Below are positions 9,970-22,544 of a stretch of 64,000 nucleotides of DNA, one piece after another; positions within the stretch are counted from its first letter, which is position 1; each line of letters begins with the position of its first letter. Under the pieces are notes generated by a model that had not been told where the DNA came from, made no database searches, and saw only the letters and a list, made by a program, of their open reading frames with translations. Position numbers and translations under genes: made by a program. The stretch is taken from positions 7,922,001 through 7,986,000 of the forward strand of contig BSBM01001138.1 in assembly GCA_027924585.1 (NCBI GenBank), in the 5' to 3' direction. The stretch is from Larix kaempferi. Lineage: Eukaryota; Streptophyta; Pinopsida; Pinales; Pinaceae.

Positions 9970-11410
9970 TCACGATCTTCATTTAAAAATGAATAATTGA
10001 CCGCAATTGTCAGCAAACGTGGAAGAAGAAAATCTTGCTCTTCTTCATCAACATCTAATATTACAAATTCCAATGTAGTGTAATCACCTCCCGTAATCGT
10101 GCTAAAGGAAAAGTATTGTAAAATATAAGGAGTTTTAAAGCATGGAATGTTTTTTTTTCAACAAAAATATGTTATGGGCACATTCTAAGGGGCCTTACCT
10201 TATCACGGCATTAAACAAAAGAACCTTACCCCAATACCTAAATAAATAAAATATAAAATTATGTTAGATATCTAACTATACAATTTTTAATATTCTTATA
10301 GTTAATCTCTAATTAGTAGATGTTCTCTTATAACAAATCTCTTTCACAACATTTAAACACTGTGGAACTAAGTCTACTAAAAGAGACACAACACTGCCAA
10401 CAACATTGAGGTACATGCATTTCCTCCTCCAACCAAATCCCATAAACTTGCTCTACAATAGGTTTGCCATCCCTTCTAGAGATGAAAGATAATATTTAGA
10501 ATTTAGCTATAACTCCAAATCTAACCTATGGAAAGCCCCGTCAACCCAAAATTTGTCATATGTGGAGTACATTGTAATCACATTTCCAAATGTATATTGC
10601 CCTCACACCTCAAAATAATATGTCAGTTCCACTTGTCACAAAATGCGCTTCATCATTTCAAGATTCACTATTTTTAAGCAAGTTTAGAGCATGGTCCCAT
10701 GCTTTGATTTCTTTTGTTTTCCTTCCATATTTCAACAAGGGTACTAAATGGCCAAGCCAATTTTGTTATTCAACAAACAAATATGAAACAACCAAAAGAA
10801 TGCACAACTCTACATTCAAGAAGGAAGGGCATATGAAAATTGTGCACTGTGAAATTTTTTAAGGATCCACACATACCTTTTATTAAAGGGTAACAAACTT
10901 ATCAATGATCACTTATAATGAAGCAAAAAATATAAAAGATCAACCCTGCACTTAATGGTATATCATGTACCAAAAGCTACATGACAAACAAATCTAAGAT
11001 GTTGAATGTATACATTAAGGATGGGGAAAAACAATGACAATATATCAAATATCACTATGCATAAGGTTTAGTAGTTAAAGGAGGAGCTAAGGTGGTAATG
11101 GATCTAGCTTTAAGCAATTCAATGGAGAAAGAAACGAGGTCATATTCAATAAGTGTAATTCCAGGTGCAAGTGGTGTTGAGATGTGGCACTTTAATAAAA
11201 TAATAAAATATTAGATAAATAAAAAATTTACAATGTCGGCCCTAAAGTTCAAAACCAAAAAGATATATATTCCAATTAATTAAAACTAAAAAAACTAATG
11301 AAACTCTGATACTTCTTGCTATGTGATTCGAGAGTTGAGTCATCCTTAAACCAAGGATATACATACAAGAGAATTACATATTAAACCAATATAAATCCAT
11401 CCTCACTCTA

Positions 11411-11528
11411 GATCTACCAAGCGGCAAAATGGACCAAATCCCTTGATGCGGAAACATTTTTTAGAGTGCAAAATTTGAGGAAATTGTGCCCCTTAAGGAA
11501 TTCAATCCCTCTTGGCACTTGGTAGATC
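11411..11528. mobile_element. 118-bp inverted-repeat element, copy 2
   Basis: Same length, ends (GATCTACCAAG / CTTGGTAGATC) and position within the unit as the copy at 6697. Confidence 0.65.
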
Positions 11529-12033
11529 CATAGTTAAAATAGATCTATACTAGTTTGTTAAACATATATATGTAGACTTTTGAGCTGTAGGTTTTCACCA
11601 TATGTTTATTTGTTGTGTGACCAATTAAAATTGAAACACAATTGTGAAATAGGAGAGGAAGCCTAAGCAACAAGGATTGGAAGAAGTAACTGAAAGCTCT
11701 ACCATTGAGAGTTTAACAATAAGTTGTAGCAGCTATGGTACAAGCCATTTTTTCTAAACCCTTTAACAGCTATATGATGCAAACTTTCTCTATAATCATT
11801 GTAATGACTTATTAGTAACCACTAAACCAACAAAAGAAAAGGGATGTGTTTTGGGCTAGCCTTAGGGCTCAAAACCCTTTGAATTTACTATACTAGTTGG
11901 CTTTAATGTGCCCAAATGTTTATTTTGCATTATCATCCCAAAGATCCTACGTCAACTTTATCAAAATCACAAACGACATGATTTTTTCCGAACACAAAAA
12001 ATTCACGAACCCAAAAGGAGCTTAATTAATAGA

Positions 12034-12105
12034 TGTGGCTGCTGGGATTCGAGCCCAGGTCTCCACGGCCACAACGTGGAATTCTCACCACTAAACTACA
12101 GCCAC
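12034..12105 (-). tRNA. tRNA-His (GTG)
   Basis: Complete 72-base histidine tRNA on the minus strand. The acceptor GTGGCTG pairs with CAGCCAC, with discriminator A. The anticodon stem CCACG/CGTGG encloses TTGTGGC (anticodon GTG), and the T arm has loop CTCGAAT. As in other eukaryotes the extra 5' G is not encoded and would be added after transcription. Of the three copies in the window this is the only one with a fully paired anticodon stem, so it is the best candidate for a functional gene. Confidence 0.95.
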
Positions 12106-12979
12106 TTGATGTTTTATTTCAAAGCATATATTTATTGTTTTACTTTGTTTTTAAATCAAAATATAAATACTAAAACTAAATTACTATTACTAGTTATTGG
12201 AATTAAAAACACTTGCCTCACACTTTAGAGAACCTCTGTTTTGATTTACAATTTTCTGTTAAAATCGCTGCCGCCTTTACATTTGAAAATTTAATGCAAA
12301 GAAGGTGCTCGTCAAGATGTACTGTAATGGCAGTAGCTTTGTAAAGTTTGTCAATATTATAATCTAATACATAGGGAAGATATAATGAGCTCTGAAATTT
12401 TGAGACGTTGAAGATTCAACATATTTATTTACAAATTAATTTTTTGATATTATATCTTTCAAATTTATTATTAATAAATTTTATATTAGAGTAGGGTGCA
12501 TTTGGAATTGAAAGCAAACCAACATATGTAGAGGTAGCACACATTAAAGGAAGATAAATAATAAGTATCAACGGGTAAGCAGCTCAAAGATTTGGTTACG
12601 AACGATAAATAAGATAATAACGCCCACACTTCACACTTTATATATTTAGAGGAAAACCATTTTAAATTCATATAGATATGACAACCTTCATTAGCGGGAA
12701 GAAAATCATTCTTATATTTAGTTAAGAAAAGACAAAGAAAAAGGTTAAGGAAAACATATGACTATAAAGAGGGTCCTTAAAGTTGTGCTTGATAGGGTGA
12801 AACCATGAAAATTATTTCTTTGAATGAGTGGTGCATGGTGTCGTTCTCTGAATCTTGGAAACAACTTATTTCCAATAAACACTCCTATGTCCATATTGTG
12901 TACACCCCCCTTTTGTTGTTCTGAGTCAGATTGAATGTGTAATTAAATGTTTTGGCTTTCCTCCTCCTCTCGGTAAGTA

Positions 12980-14160
12980 GGCCCTCGCATCACATCAACA
13001 TCAAATTGTGGCTTTGGCCTTGCAGGGCGTGTCAATAAGAAGATAGCTCTCAAAATTTGTTTTGTTAATTATAAACAAGATGCAATGTTGGTTCAAGGGA
13101 CATTGATGTGTGATCAAAAGTTGAGGCAATTTTGTCATCGTGTATAAAACTAGTATTTTTCTCTCTAGATGGAAAGGGTAAGTTGGGAAGTTTAGTCACA
13201 TGGTATAACAAATAAATGGAACTCATCCATTCCTCCTTTCAAATTGTTGGTATTAAGACTGAGTTAGAATCTAAAAAATTGGGAAAGGTCTTCTTCGTCA
13301 TCAATCTATATGGGCTTAGGATGATAGAAGTATAGTTTTGGGATAATTTTAAAGCTCTGGGATGGGCATCAAATGATAAGGTTATTATAGGAGGATATAT
13401 ATTAATATGGCATTGAACACGAGCAAAATATAAGGAGAGAATGTTAGAAATGATATTTCTCTAGCAAATTATTTTTCACAATTGTTTGAAGAGTTAGCTC
13501 TCTATGATATAGAACCCATTCGACTAGTTTCAACATGGAGGAATTTGAGGAGTGGAAAAGAGGGGATTTCCTTAAAGGTTAGAAATATTTATAGTTGTAG
13601 AAAGGATTCTTGAGGAGGTGGGAAGATTGAAAATATTGGTTGGAGAAAGGGGATCTTCAAATCACATATCAAGATTATTGCAATTAGAAAAGGAGGACTT
13701 TAAACCCCCATGCCCCTTCAAACGGAAGAGAAATATTTTAAACATCTAATTAGTGAAAGTTGGAAGAGATTTGAACCTAATCTTAGAACAATTGTATTCC
13801 AGTGTCTAGAAAATCTAAGATATGTTAAAAGGATTGTAATATGATGCAAAAAGGAAAAAATAAAAAATTCTTAGAAGGAACTAATAGACACAAAAGACCG
13901 GCTCAAATTATTACTAGAAAATCATTATGCAAGTCTTGATAGAAGAGGAAGTAAAAAAACAAAAATTAGAAAGGATATAGAGGAAATTGTTGGAGCAAGA
14001 GGAAGCATAATAGAGATTGAAGAGCAAAGAAATAAAATTGGCAGAAGGGGGATGAGAATACCAAATTATTTTAGATTTATGTAAATCAAAAGAAAAATAT
14101 AATACATATGGGAGATTTTTTTTTTAAAATGAGGTTGTAAAAATTAGTAAGTTCCATGAA
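12980..14160 (+). pseudogene. LINE (non-LTR retrotransposon) ORF2 relic: endonuclease and start of linker
   Basis: Several frames together give a decayed LINE ORF2. Near 13,030 the frame reads NKKIALKICFVNYKQDAM, like the start of the apurinic-type endonuclease. Near 13,290 VINLYG and near 13,380 IIGG followed by a broken GDLN-type motif mark the endonuclease core. SLYDIEPIRLVPTWRN-like residues follow in shifted frames near 13,500. Near 14,030 RRGDENTKLF-like residues match the linker ahead of the reverse transcriptase. No reverse transcriptase is seen. Many stops and frameshifts make it non-functional. A shorter piece of the same insertion survives at 52,320-52,610 in unit 3, which fixes its age as older than that duplication. 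Confidence 0.75.
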
Positions 14161-14385
14161 ATAGTAGTAGCTAGTGTAATTAATAGTTTCTTTTTTTTAA
14201 GGATATTTGAGGATTAGGAGAATGATGAGATTTCGCAAAGGAGGGTATAAAATATATTATATTATCATTCAAGAAGGCAAATATCAAAATGCGAGAGTTG
14301 GTTCGCAGTTTTATAAAATTTCTCAAAACACTAGAATTTATGTAAAAGTTGGCTAGGATTTTACAAAACTATCAAAATTCAATTA

Positions 14386-14448
14386 GGCGCCCTCGAACCC
14401 ACAACCACAACGTTAATATCCTTGTGTTATACCAACTAAGCTAGACAT
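14386..14448 (-). pseudogene. tRNA-Lys-like relic, second copy
   Basis: The minus strand has an A box TAGCTTAGTTGG and a B box GGTTCGAGG, but the T stem is truncated and the anticodon loop is altered (ATATTAA). It occupies the same place in unit 2 as 8262-8322 does in unit 1. Confidence 0.6.
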
Positions 14449-15755
14449 GATGAAAAAAATATATGGAAAATTTATTGTATAGTCATATATAATTAATAAA
14501 GCATGATGCCAAGAGATCGTAGAGGAAGTAAATCTTACGCTTCTTCATCAATGTCTGATATTCACCTCCCTTATTCCTTCATAATGAAAAGTATGATAAA
14601 TTATAATTGAAGAACTCAATACGTGCATCTTTTTTCCCTTTTCAAAAGATTCATAAGCATAGAACCACACAAAAGGGAGTTTATGGAGAAGTCATGATCA
14701 CATAAAAAAAATTGGTGTATTATGTGGAGATGGTACGATTGCATTTATTGACATTTCATGTGAAGGTTTTTGAACTCTATCTTAGTTTCATGTATGAATG
14801 GTTTATTTTTAATTTTTTCCATCAAGAGGGTTTTTAGTTTTTGTCTTTGGTAGTTAAGCAAAACTTCACTTTGGGACATAAAGTTGCCTATTTGATATCC
14901 ACTCTTAAGAACAATCTGGTAAGATCAACATAAATACAAATCCAAACATAGGCTTTAGTAACTAAGTTACTAGTTTCTGGAACCAAGGTAACGTTTTGGT
15001 AACTAAGTTACTAGTTTCTAGAATCAGAGTAATAAACTTACCCACAATGTCATCAATGGATTGTAGAGTCTAGAAACCTTAGTGTTCGAAGGAGAAACTA
15101 AACCTTATAACCCATAACATGGTCTCCAATAAATGTTATGCATGTGGGTTGAAGCCAAGACACCATGGCTTCATAAAGAGATTCATGTGTTACACAAATC
15201 AAAACCCTTTCCTTGTGACTTTTGTAGTGAATTCTACAATGAAGAAATATTATGCAAATAGATAGATAAACAATGTATCCTTAAAAAATGATCTCCAAAC
15301 ATCCTCTAAGAATATATATACCTTATCATGCTTTTATTTTTATACATTCTTTCCTAGAGGTTCCATACAAGTGTTTCCATATTGCTAATGATGACCTCCT
15401 ATTTAGTTATGGTTTGACACTTATAATGTGTATTATTATTTCTTGTAAATTAGTAAATCATGTATGATGTTTTCTTATTTTTACATCATTACTCGTTATG
15501 ACATTGTTCTTTTGTTCATGCTAAACAATAATGGCTCATTCCAAAACACTTTTCATAATTAAACCATTAATACTAAATATAAATATTTGAATACTTCATT
15601 TAAGAAATTTTAAATATTTATTTTTCAAAAGATATAAAAATCTACAAATCTAGATTTACATTGGTATTTGCATTTATGTCATCTAATGCATTTTTTCAAT
15701 GTTTATATCTTCTTGCAAGTATTTAATATTTCTATTATTGTTACACCAATATGTT

Positions 15756-15804
15756 AGATTCATAATATAATCATCTTTGTCTTTCTTTTTGACACCATCA
15801 TCAT
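15756..15804. repeat. 49-bp direct repeat, left copy
   Basis: Identical over 49 bases to 19,631-19,679. The pair brackets the 3.8-kb block that interrupts duplication unit 2. Unit 3 has a single diverged copy near 53,735-53,780. Confidence 0.9.
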
Positions 15805-16502
15805 GAAAATTGTTTCCAAGTAAAAACCTCGAATAGACTTATTTCCTCGCAGCAAGTAAGCCACCCAACTCTTTCATGAGCCAGTGACTATGTGGCTGAG
15901 AGGGATTACGTCTTCATGGGCTGAGCTATCGCTATGTCTCAGAACGCCACATCTTCATGGGCAGTTTAGAGAAAGGCCGTCAATGCAAACACATCACCAT
16001 TGTCAACTTCATCAATTTCAATTTCAATAATCAATTTTATGGAGTAATGGCCATTATCATCCTACAGACAAAATCCTCAGAAAATAAGAAATAGTCAAAA
16101 TAGCAGAAAACAAGAAATAGAAATAACAATTGAAAGTTAGATGGTCACCAGTAGTGATGGCCCTCCGATGGTTTGGATCCCTCTACTTTTCCAACCATGA
16201 AACAATGGAATGATACCTGCTCTGCTACTAGACGGCCTAGGATTTCTTTCCATTCAGAATTAATAGCCTGTTGGAATGAATATAATACACACCATTTCAA
16301 ATTTAAATTTGCCTCTCATATTAGCAGGAAGATGGCTTGTTTCTATTGTTTAAATTATAAATGTAAATCCTTCTGCCTTCATTAAATTCCATCGTGTAGT
16401 AGCCAAACTGTACGTACCACTCTGGAACATTAGAATGGAACAAAATTTTTGTTCTGGAACTTATCATATTTATCTCTGTTTTAATTTGGATTTCACCACC
16501 AG
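15805..16502. other. left part of the interrupting block, no gene seen
   Basis: Unique sequence in this window, slightly richer in GC at 15,840-15,990. Short overlapping frames only. No upstream phosphatase exon is recognised. Confidence 0.4.
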
Positions 16503-16809
16503 ACATCAAACTCTTTTGGAAGCATGGAATCAACTCAAGCGAGTTCACCGCCGTGCACAGCCAAATGATGGGTTCATGAGAACTCTTATAGACCTAGATA
16601 AGAGATTGCATGGGAAAGCTTCCATGGATTGGCAACAAAGGAAGCCTGACATGAGGACTAGCCCAGTTTGTGGGAAAAGTGTAGGCCTGAGTACAAGTTC
16701 TCTAAATCTTCATTTGCAAAAGTCACATGGATGTATTTCTTCAGGGAGCGTGGATAGCATTGAGTTAAAATACTTGCAACGAAGCATAGATTCAGTCAAA
16801 ACAAGCTAG
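16503..16809 (+). pseudogene. terminal exon of a plant dual-specificity-phosphatase-like gene
   Basis: After a plausible splice acceptor (pyrimidine-rich tract then AG at 16,501-16,502) the frame encodes about 102 residues ending in TAG at 16,807-16,809. It contains AHRRAQPNDGFM-like and LHGKASMDWQQRKPDMR segments and a zinc-finger-like C-terminus, VCGKSVGLSTSSLNLHLQKSH, split here as VCGK and HLQKSH. I recall this tail from plant dual-specificity protein phosphatase-like proteins. The family normally has CPVCGK; here the first cysteine is serine (TSPVCGK), so one metal ligand is missing. No catalytic HCxxGxxRS domain is present nearby. It could be a captured gene fragment, a pseudogene, or the last exon of a gene with very distant upstream exons. 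Confidence 0.6.
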
Positions 16810-16992
16810 TAATGTGAAAATTACCTTTATCACTATAAGATTCGTTGGCATCTCCTTTTGGAAAAGATGCTGCTGGGGTATTTTCAGTGGAGAAATTACA
16901 CCTCTTCACCTGGGGAAGTTGCTGGGTTCAAATCCAACATAGAAAATTCAGTTTGCAGCTATGACATGGATGTTTTGAAAAGGAATTATCTC

Positions 16993-17122
16993 TCTTGAAG
17001 TTGGAGCCAATGTGGACATGTTCGGCCTCTTTCTATATATGGAGGGTAATACCTCTGCTTTGAAGTTGGAGCCAATGTGGACATGCTCGGTCTCCTTGAT
17101 ATATATGGAGGGTAATACCTCT
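16993..17122. repeat. 65-bp tandem duplication
   Basis: TGAAGTTGGAGCCAATGTGG begins at 16,996 and again at 17,061. Both units end GGAGGGTAATACCTCT. It lies downstream of the phosphatase-like exon. Confidence 0.85.
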
Positions 17123-18204
17123 ACTTTGGATGGCTATGTAAGATTGTATGATGTATTTGATTCTGTGCATTAATAAAATATAAAATGCATTTGTTCCAAG
17201 GAGAAAAAGGGGCCACCTATTATTGTAGTAGTATGACTGCCTTTCAATTATGATGACTTTTAGATAAATGAGGAGTTCGCGCCAATTTTGTTTTTGGCTT
17301 TTGTAATTTTTAGATGTAGAAATTGCCAACAAAGAATGTTTGAGGTTGTTAGGTGCAATTTACCTGAGCCTTGAGCAACTTCAACGGGCAAAGTTCATCT
17401 ATATAAATAATGAAGAGCCAAACTGAAACTGCTTTTTGGCACCTGGATGTGATAATCTTGGTGTACATTATTGATTGATGATATAATATATACTGCACTT
17501 AAAAAAAATTGACATAAATCTAGACTCCTACAAATATACTTGCTACTCTATCGAGTGCCTTTCAAGATTTATTCATTTATTTATTTTTACCAGTAGCATC
17601 CATCTTCTTGGTCAAATTGCAACCCTGCAAAATTCTTGTGTTGAACCTCTATATATATTGCTCAATTAGAATGTTAAAGGTTACATTAATATCTGTAATT
17701 TAGCAATCAACATGATGCTTCTTACCAAGCACCAAAACCTTCATTCTTATGTTGTCCATACAGTTTAGTTTTGCATTACCATCTGCAATAAATAATTGCA
17801 TTAGTTGTTTTCCATGCAAGTATCCTCATTTTAACGACTTTAATGTTTTTTCCTTAAGAATGGGCTATACCCTTTGATTTGTGGCTATCAAAGGAATGCA
17901 TAATGAATAAAGAAACCATGTTATTGTGATTTATATTGTGCCTGTCATTATGTAACTTGAGGCTTTTAGATGTCCTATTTTGAGTTTGAGAGGTGAAAAT
18001 AATACATTTTTTTTAGAGTTAAACAAAAACAATTTTAATTCTTCAATTCTAATTTAACATTTCAATTTAACTCATATATTGATCATCATTATGACTAAAA
18101 CTAAAATACTTGGCAGATTGAATGATCATATTATGATAGGATTGTTTTTATATATGTGCATTGTTACAGAGTTCATTAGGGGAACAATCATATTCAACAT
18201 CTCC
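17123..18204. other. no gene seen
   Basis: AT-rich DNA downstream of the phosphatase-like exon. No convincing frame, repeat or RNA. Confidence 0.4.
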
Positions 18205-18474
18205 ATTGTCCAATATTGCCCATGTTAACTCTATGGAATATCAACCTCTGTGGAAGGGGTTCTGGGTGCTCTCTCCTCATCCTATTTTAAACAAGTGTTT
18301 GTCCCGGACTTGATCTTTACTGTCTATGCAAATATTTACATTGTCCAATATTGCCCATGTCAACTCTATGGAATATCAACGTCTGTGGAAGGGGTTATGG
18401 GTGCTCTCTCCTCATCCTATTTTAAAGAAGTGTTTGTCCCGGACTTGATCTTTACTATCTATGCAAATATTTAC
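18205..18474. repeat. 135-bp tandem duplication (in-frame, 45 codons)
   Basis: Two units, 18,205-18,339 and 18,340-18,474, differ by only a few bases. Because 135 is a multiple of three, the open frame 18,250-18,606 shows a 45-residue internal repeat (GALSSSYFK...VFVPDLIFT). I recognise no domain. The frame may be open only because the first unit was open. Confidence 0.9.
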
Positions 18475-19186
18475 AATTCATTCGGTCAGGCTTGGTGCAG
18501 AAATGACAGCTACTATGCTCAAACCAGTGTTTTTGAGGACAATCTACAGTCTACCATTACGCCAATTGATTTAAATATTTTGATAGTAACAAATAGTTCC
18601 CAATAATTTTAAACATTAAGAGATGATGGCCACCCATTAAGACTATACTTCAAATTATAATTAGGTTACATACATTTGGACAAACCATATTACAATGGCC
18701 TCTCTTAGAATCTTTAAAACAAGATGAGAGTGTCAGAGAACAAAAATTACAAATATTCGTGCAATTTTGTTCAATTTATTTCTCATAGAATGTTAAGGAA
18801 AGAAGAAGAATAAGGAATTGCAACTTGTTGTTACATCTACTCCAAAAGAAGAAGACCCTGAGGCCTCTGTTGGATTGTCTAACGGCTTGGAAAGTTGCAT
18901 GTATATTTTATCGAAGGGTTTGTAGATGTTATGTGAAGAGCGCAATGCTAGAAGGTCCTATGGACAATTCTGATAGACTTCTCAAATGTTCCTCCTAGTC
19001 CTGCTTATTCACATCCCCCATGGTTGAATCTTCACTACTCTCATCATATGTTGTACATATGATCATATGATGAATTAAGAATGTACTATTACTGTTACAT
19101 ACTGACCAAATAAAAAAACACAAGTATGAACTATTATGAACAAACATCATTTGATGTACACCATCATAGATCCATCTTAAACTTGT
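18475..19186. other. no gene seen
   Basis: AT-rich sequence with only short overlapping frames. Confidence 0.4.
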
Positions 19187-19523
19187 ATCTATCAAGCACC
19201 GAGAGGGATCCAATTTCTTGAGGTGTATTTCTTTTTTAAAATTTAAACTCAAGAAATTTGATCTTTCTTGATTGATAGATCCAGGTTTAAGTTTTAAGTT
19301 TTTATTTTATAAACGAACATCTATTTTGTAATTACTTTTCATAATATTTTATTTTATGAACCAACATGGATTTTTTTTTTATAAATATTTTCCATAATTT
19401 TTTATTTTATTAGCCGACATGCATTTTTTTAATTATTTTGTTACTAACGTTATAACGTTATATCACGTTAGAGGATCTCTCCCATATTGGGTTGTAGAGC
19501 ACCTCGTTTCACTCGGTGCAACT
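19187..19523. mobile_element. 337-bp inverted-repeat element related to 9640-9770
   Basis: The left end ATCTATCAAGCACCGAGAGG and the right end GAGCACCTCGTTTCACTCGG match the short element at 9640. Inside, 19,187-19,284 is a near-complete hairpin: the left arm (ATCTATCAAG...TTTCTTGAG) faces its complement (CTCAAGAAA...GATAGAT). TAACGT and ACGTTA motifs repeat near 19,445-19,475. Non-coding. Confidence 0.55.
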
Positions 19524-19599
19524 AGGGAATGTTGTTCTTAAACTTTCGACTTCAAGCAAATAGACCAGGTGACAATGTCGGGGACATTGCCAACACGTA

Positions 19600-20130
19600 G
19601 CTCTTGTTATAGTATTTTTTACAAATAGAGAGATTCATAATATAATCATCTTTGTCTTTCTTTTTGACACCATCATCATACAAATTGTTATAATATTTTT
19701 TACAAATAAAGATGCCAAGTTAGATGTTTAGTTGTACAATTTTTAACACTTTCTAAAGTTAAAATCCAAACAATGAAGGATCTCTCTCAAAATAACGTTG
19801 TGTAACCAAGGCATCAATACATCTAAACCACTAATAGAGACATTACACCACAAATAACCTTGACCTGCATGGATCTTCTACTACAACCAAAACTCGTGCA
19901 TTTGTTTAACAATAGGCTCAACATCTCTTCTAGTGGTAGAAGATAATATTTAGAGTTTTACCAAACTATAAATCTCACCTAAACAAAATTTCAACAACCC
20001 AATTTTTCTCATATGTGGAGGTACATTGTAATCACATTTCCAAATATGCATGATTTATTCTTAGCATTTCAAAATAACATGCCAGGTCCTTTAATCACAA
20101 AATGAACTTTATATTTCAAGATTCATTATT
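19600..20130. repeat. detached right part of duplication unit 2
   Basis: 19,600-20,130 matches 53,735-54,190 of unit 3 and, more distantly, 5540-5960 and 49,040-49,460. It begins with a tandem duplication in which the 49-bp direct repeat (19,631-19,679) is sandwiched between two copies of TATTTTTTACAAATA. Confidence 0.75.
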
Positions 20131-20155
20131 AGTCCCTGCCAAGGCAAGGCTATAC
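20131..20155. repeat. TAGTCCCTGCC hairpin, copy A
   Basis: An imperfect hairpin TTAGTCCCTGCC / GGCAAGGCTA. A better-paired version occurs at 61,052-61,075. These could be ends of a non-autonomous transposon, but I cannot delimit one. Confidence 0.45.
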
Positions 20156-20400
20156 TTTTCGATGGAAAGTCAAAGCTCTTTGACTTTGTATTAGTCTTAA
20201 TTTTTTCTGATGTGCGGGATAATGTTTTCATAATGTTTTTCAGAAAATAACTATTAAACTGAATTTTGTAAAAATTGAAAATACATATTCTATTTTCTAA
20301 AATAGAAAATGGAATTTTCTCATTGGTGAAAGACGACCAGGATTTGAAATAAATCCCTACACCTGGACTGTTTGGTAGGACATAGTACAGTGTTAAGGCA

Positions 20401-20600
20401 ACCTGTAACTTGCATGGGATGAGGCAGTTCTATGGGTGTATGAATGCATCTAAAATTTCCAATGCAGGGTTGGCTATTATTTAATGTTGAGGGTAGATGG
20501 AACCTGTAACTTGCATGGGACGAGGCAGTTCTATGGGTGTATGAATGCATTTAAAATTTCCAATGCAGGGTTGGCTATTATTTAATGTTGAGGGTAGATG
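20401..20600. repeat. 100-bp tandem duplication
   Basis: AACCTGTAACTTGCATGGGA starts at 20,401 and 20,501. The two 100-bp units differ at a few positions and are therefore recent. Confidence 0.9.
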
Positions 20601-22540
20601 GAGACGAAAGATGGTTGATTTGGAGGTGTTATACATGGTGTACATTTAATTATAGAGGTTGCAGGTTGTTGAGGGAGTTATTGTGGCAACGGGGACTACA
20701 AGTTGTATTGGTGTAGGTTATATGGTAAATAGAAGGATCCAGATTTGTTTCCAATGTTAGCTTGATATCTTTGTTTGTTGTGGATTAGAGTGTGGTTGTT
20801 GGGTTCCTTCGTTCGTTTCTGGCCCTATTCGCGTGTGGTTGGTTGTTGGGTAGCTTCATTCGTTTCTGGCTCTGTTTAAGGTCAGCCATTCACTTTACAG
20901 AACTTCGATGTTGAAGTGTTTTTTTTTCTTCTATTGTTTTCTAATGCTTGCTCGAATATGAGACAAATTGAATGGAATGGCGATAAGCTAATTCACAATT
21001 ATGATGGGGTGCATTGGTTCATAGTTATGGATTTCGTTCACTGTGATAAGTAATTCTGGTTGTTTGGACAAGTACAATAGCAGTAGGCTAGAAGGAGTAA
21101 CTGGGTAGGCTTATATGGTTTTCATTTTTTATTCGCTTTTTGCTCTGTCACCAAATTGCGGCAACTAGGCTACTTGAATTTGTTGCAACTACCAATTTGC
21201 TCAATGCTTTTTGCCATAGGGATCTTTTCTTCCAATACTTAATTAAAATTTGATCCTTTAGCTAGCAATTTTTAGACTATAAAGTGTTGGAATCTTGATT
21301 GATAGGCCTTCGAAGGACAGTGAAGTGCTAATTCATAAGCCCCATGCGGTTGTGCTCCATGACAACTTGATTATGGATTAACACATTAACATATTTGCGG
21401 AGAATTTTGGTCTAGAAATTGCGTCGGAGCATAAGTGCGAAGGCTTCTGAGTTGGTGCTCTGGTATCTCCCGAAAGCTTAATTTATAGGTGTCTGCTAAA
21501 ACACCCACACCCTCAAGATCCAGCTCATTGAATTACAAAAATAAATAAATAAAATTATGTTCTGTGTTTTTGTGCTACTCTCTATCCATCGCATTATTGA
21601 ACGAACTACATATTTTCCATCACAGTCATGTGAAGTTTAGAAGGTTTTTCAAACTATTCTTCGGGTCACTTCTTGTTCTTTTTGTCACCAAATTGTGTCT
21701 AGTTGAGCACCTGACTTGAATCTGTTCCAATTGTTGTTTGGCTCAATGATTTTTCCATAAGGATCTTTGCTTAAAGTAGATGATTAAAATTTGGTCTTGT
21801 GCCTTTTAAGTTTTACGCCATAAACTGTGTCGGAGCCTATGAATGGTATTGTGATTTCAAATAGATTTTATGTACTAGAGATCAACATCTTTTTATAGAG
21901 AAATCATGTGTACCTTTGATACATTTTGTTCCCTTGGGACTGGATTTTATAGTGATATTAATCCACATAGTGCAGCCCTTGGTTTCATAATAGTTGGGTT
22001 CATAGTATAATATAATGTAGCCATATTATACCTTTGAAGTAGATTTCATGGGAACATCAAGCAGAAACCAAACTTGACCCTAGTAAACTTGATCCTTGTT
22101 AAACAGACTTGACCCTAAACTTGATCCTTGTTAAACAGATATCCTATTCGATTCCTAGTTGTATTCTATTTGTTGCAAATGCACACTGAAAGCAACAATA
22201 TCTTAAAGCATTGTTGTCACTAATACGTGGTAAAATGACTGGTTCAAAATTAAATAAAATACCCCAAAAAGGCTGCAATTGCACCATTTCCTATTCAATC
22301 AAAGAAAGGTTGCACATTGTGGGAATTTATTTGTGTCACTCTATATGCATTTTTAGGGGATACAGTTCTTGTTGACATTTCCCTCAATATTGTCAATACA
22401 TTATATTCTGGGCCCTTGCTGATATATTCGTTGATATGCTAAATGTAACATTGTTTGTTTATGATGCTGGAGTATTTGTTTGGGCTTGACCAGTTTTTGA
22501 ATATTGATTAGCTTTGAATGTTATTCAATGTTATTTCAAG
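20601..22540. other. no gene seen; two old internal duplications
   Basis: 21,130-21,270 is a diverged copy of 21,660-21,800 (both contain GTCACCAAATTG). 21,950-22,080 is paralogous to the two flanks of the solo LTR at 44,054-46,390 and preserves the empty site. A 21-bp phrase around CTTGATCCTTGTTAAACAGA is doubled near 22,085-22,140. No coding frame is supported. Confidence 0.6.
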
Positions 22541-22544
22541 GAGA

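Larger units (their letters stand above)
9780..15812. repeat. segmental duplication, unit 2
   Basis: Directly follows unit 1 head to tail. It carries intact tRNA-Lys and tRNA-His, the 118-bp element, a LINE relic, a tRNA-like relic and a tail. At about 15,812 the similarity to unit 3 breaks off and resumes at about 19,600, so the unit is split by a 3.8-kb block. No protein gene is supported in the remaining intervals. Confidence 0.85.

Noticed and set aside
18250-18606. 118-codon frame with an internal 45-residue repeat as a gene
   Set aside because: The repeat is a DNA-level tandem duplication, no domain is recognised, and there is no sign of a promoter or splice structure. Kept only as a repeat.
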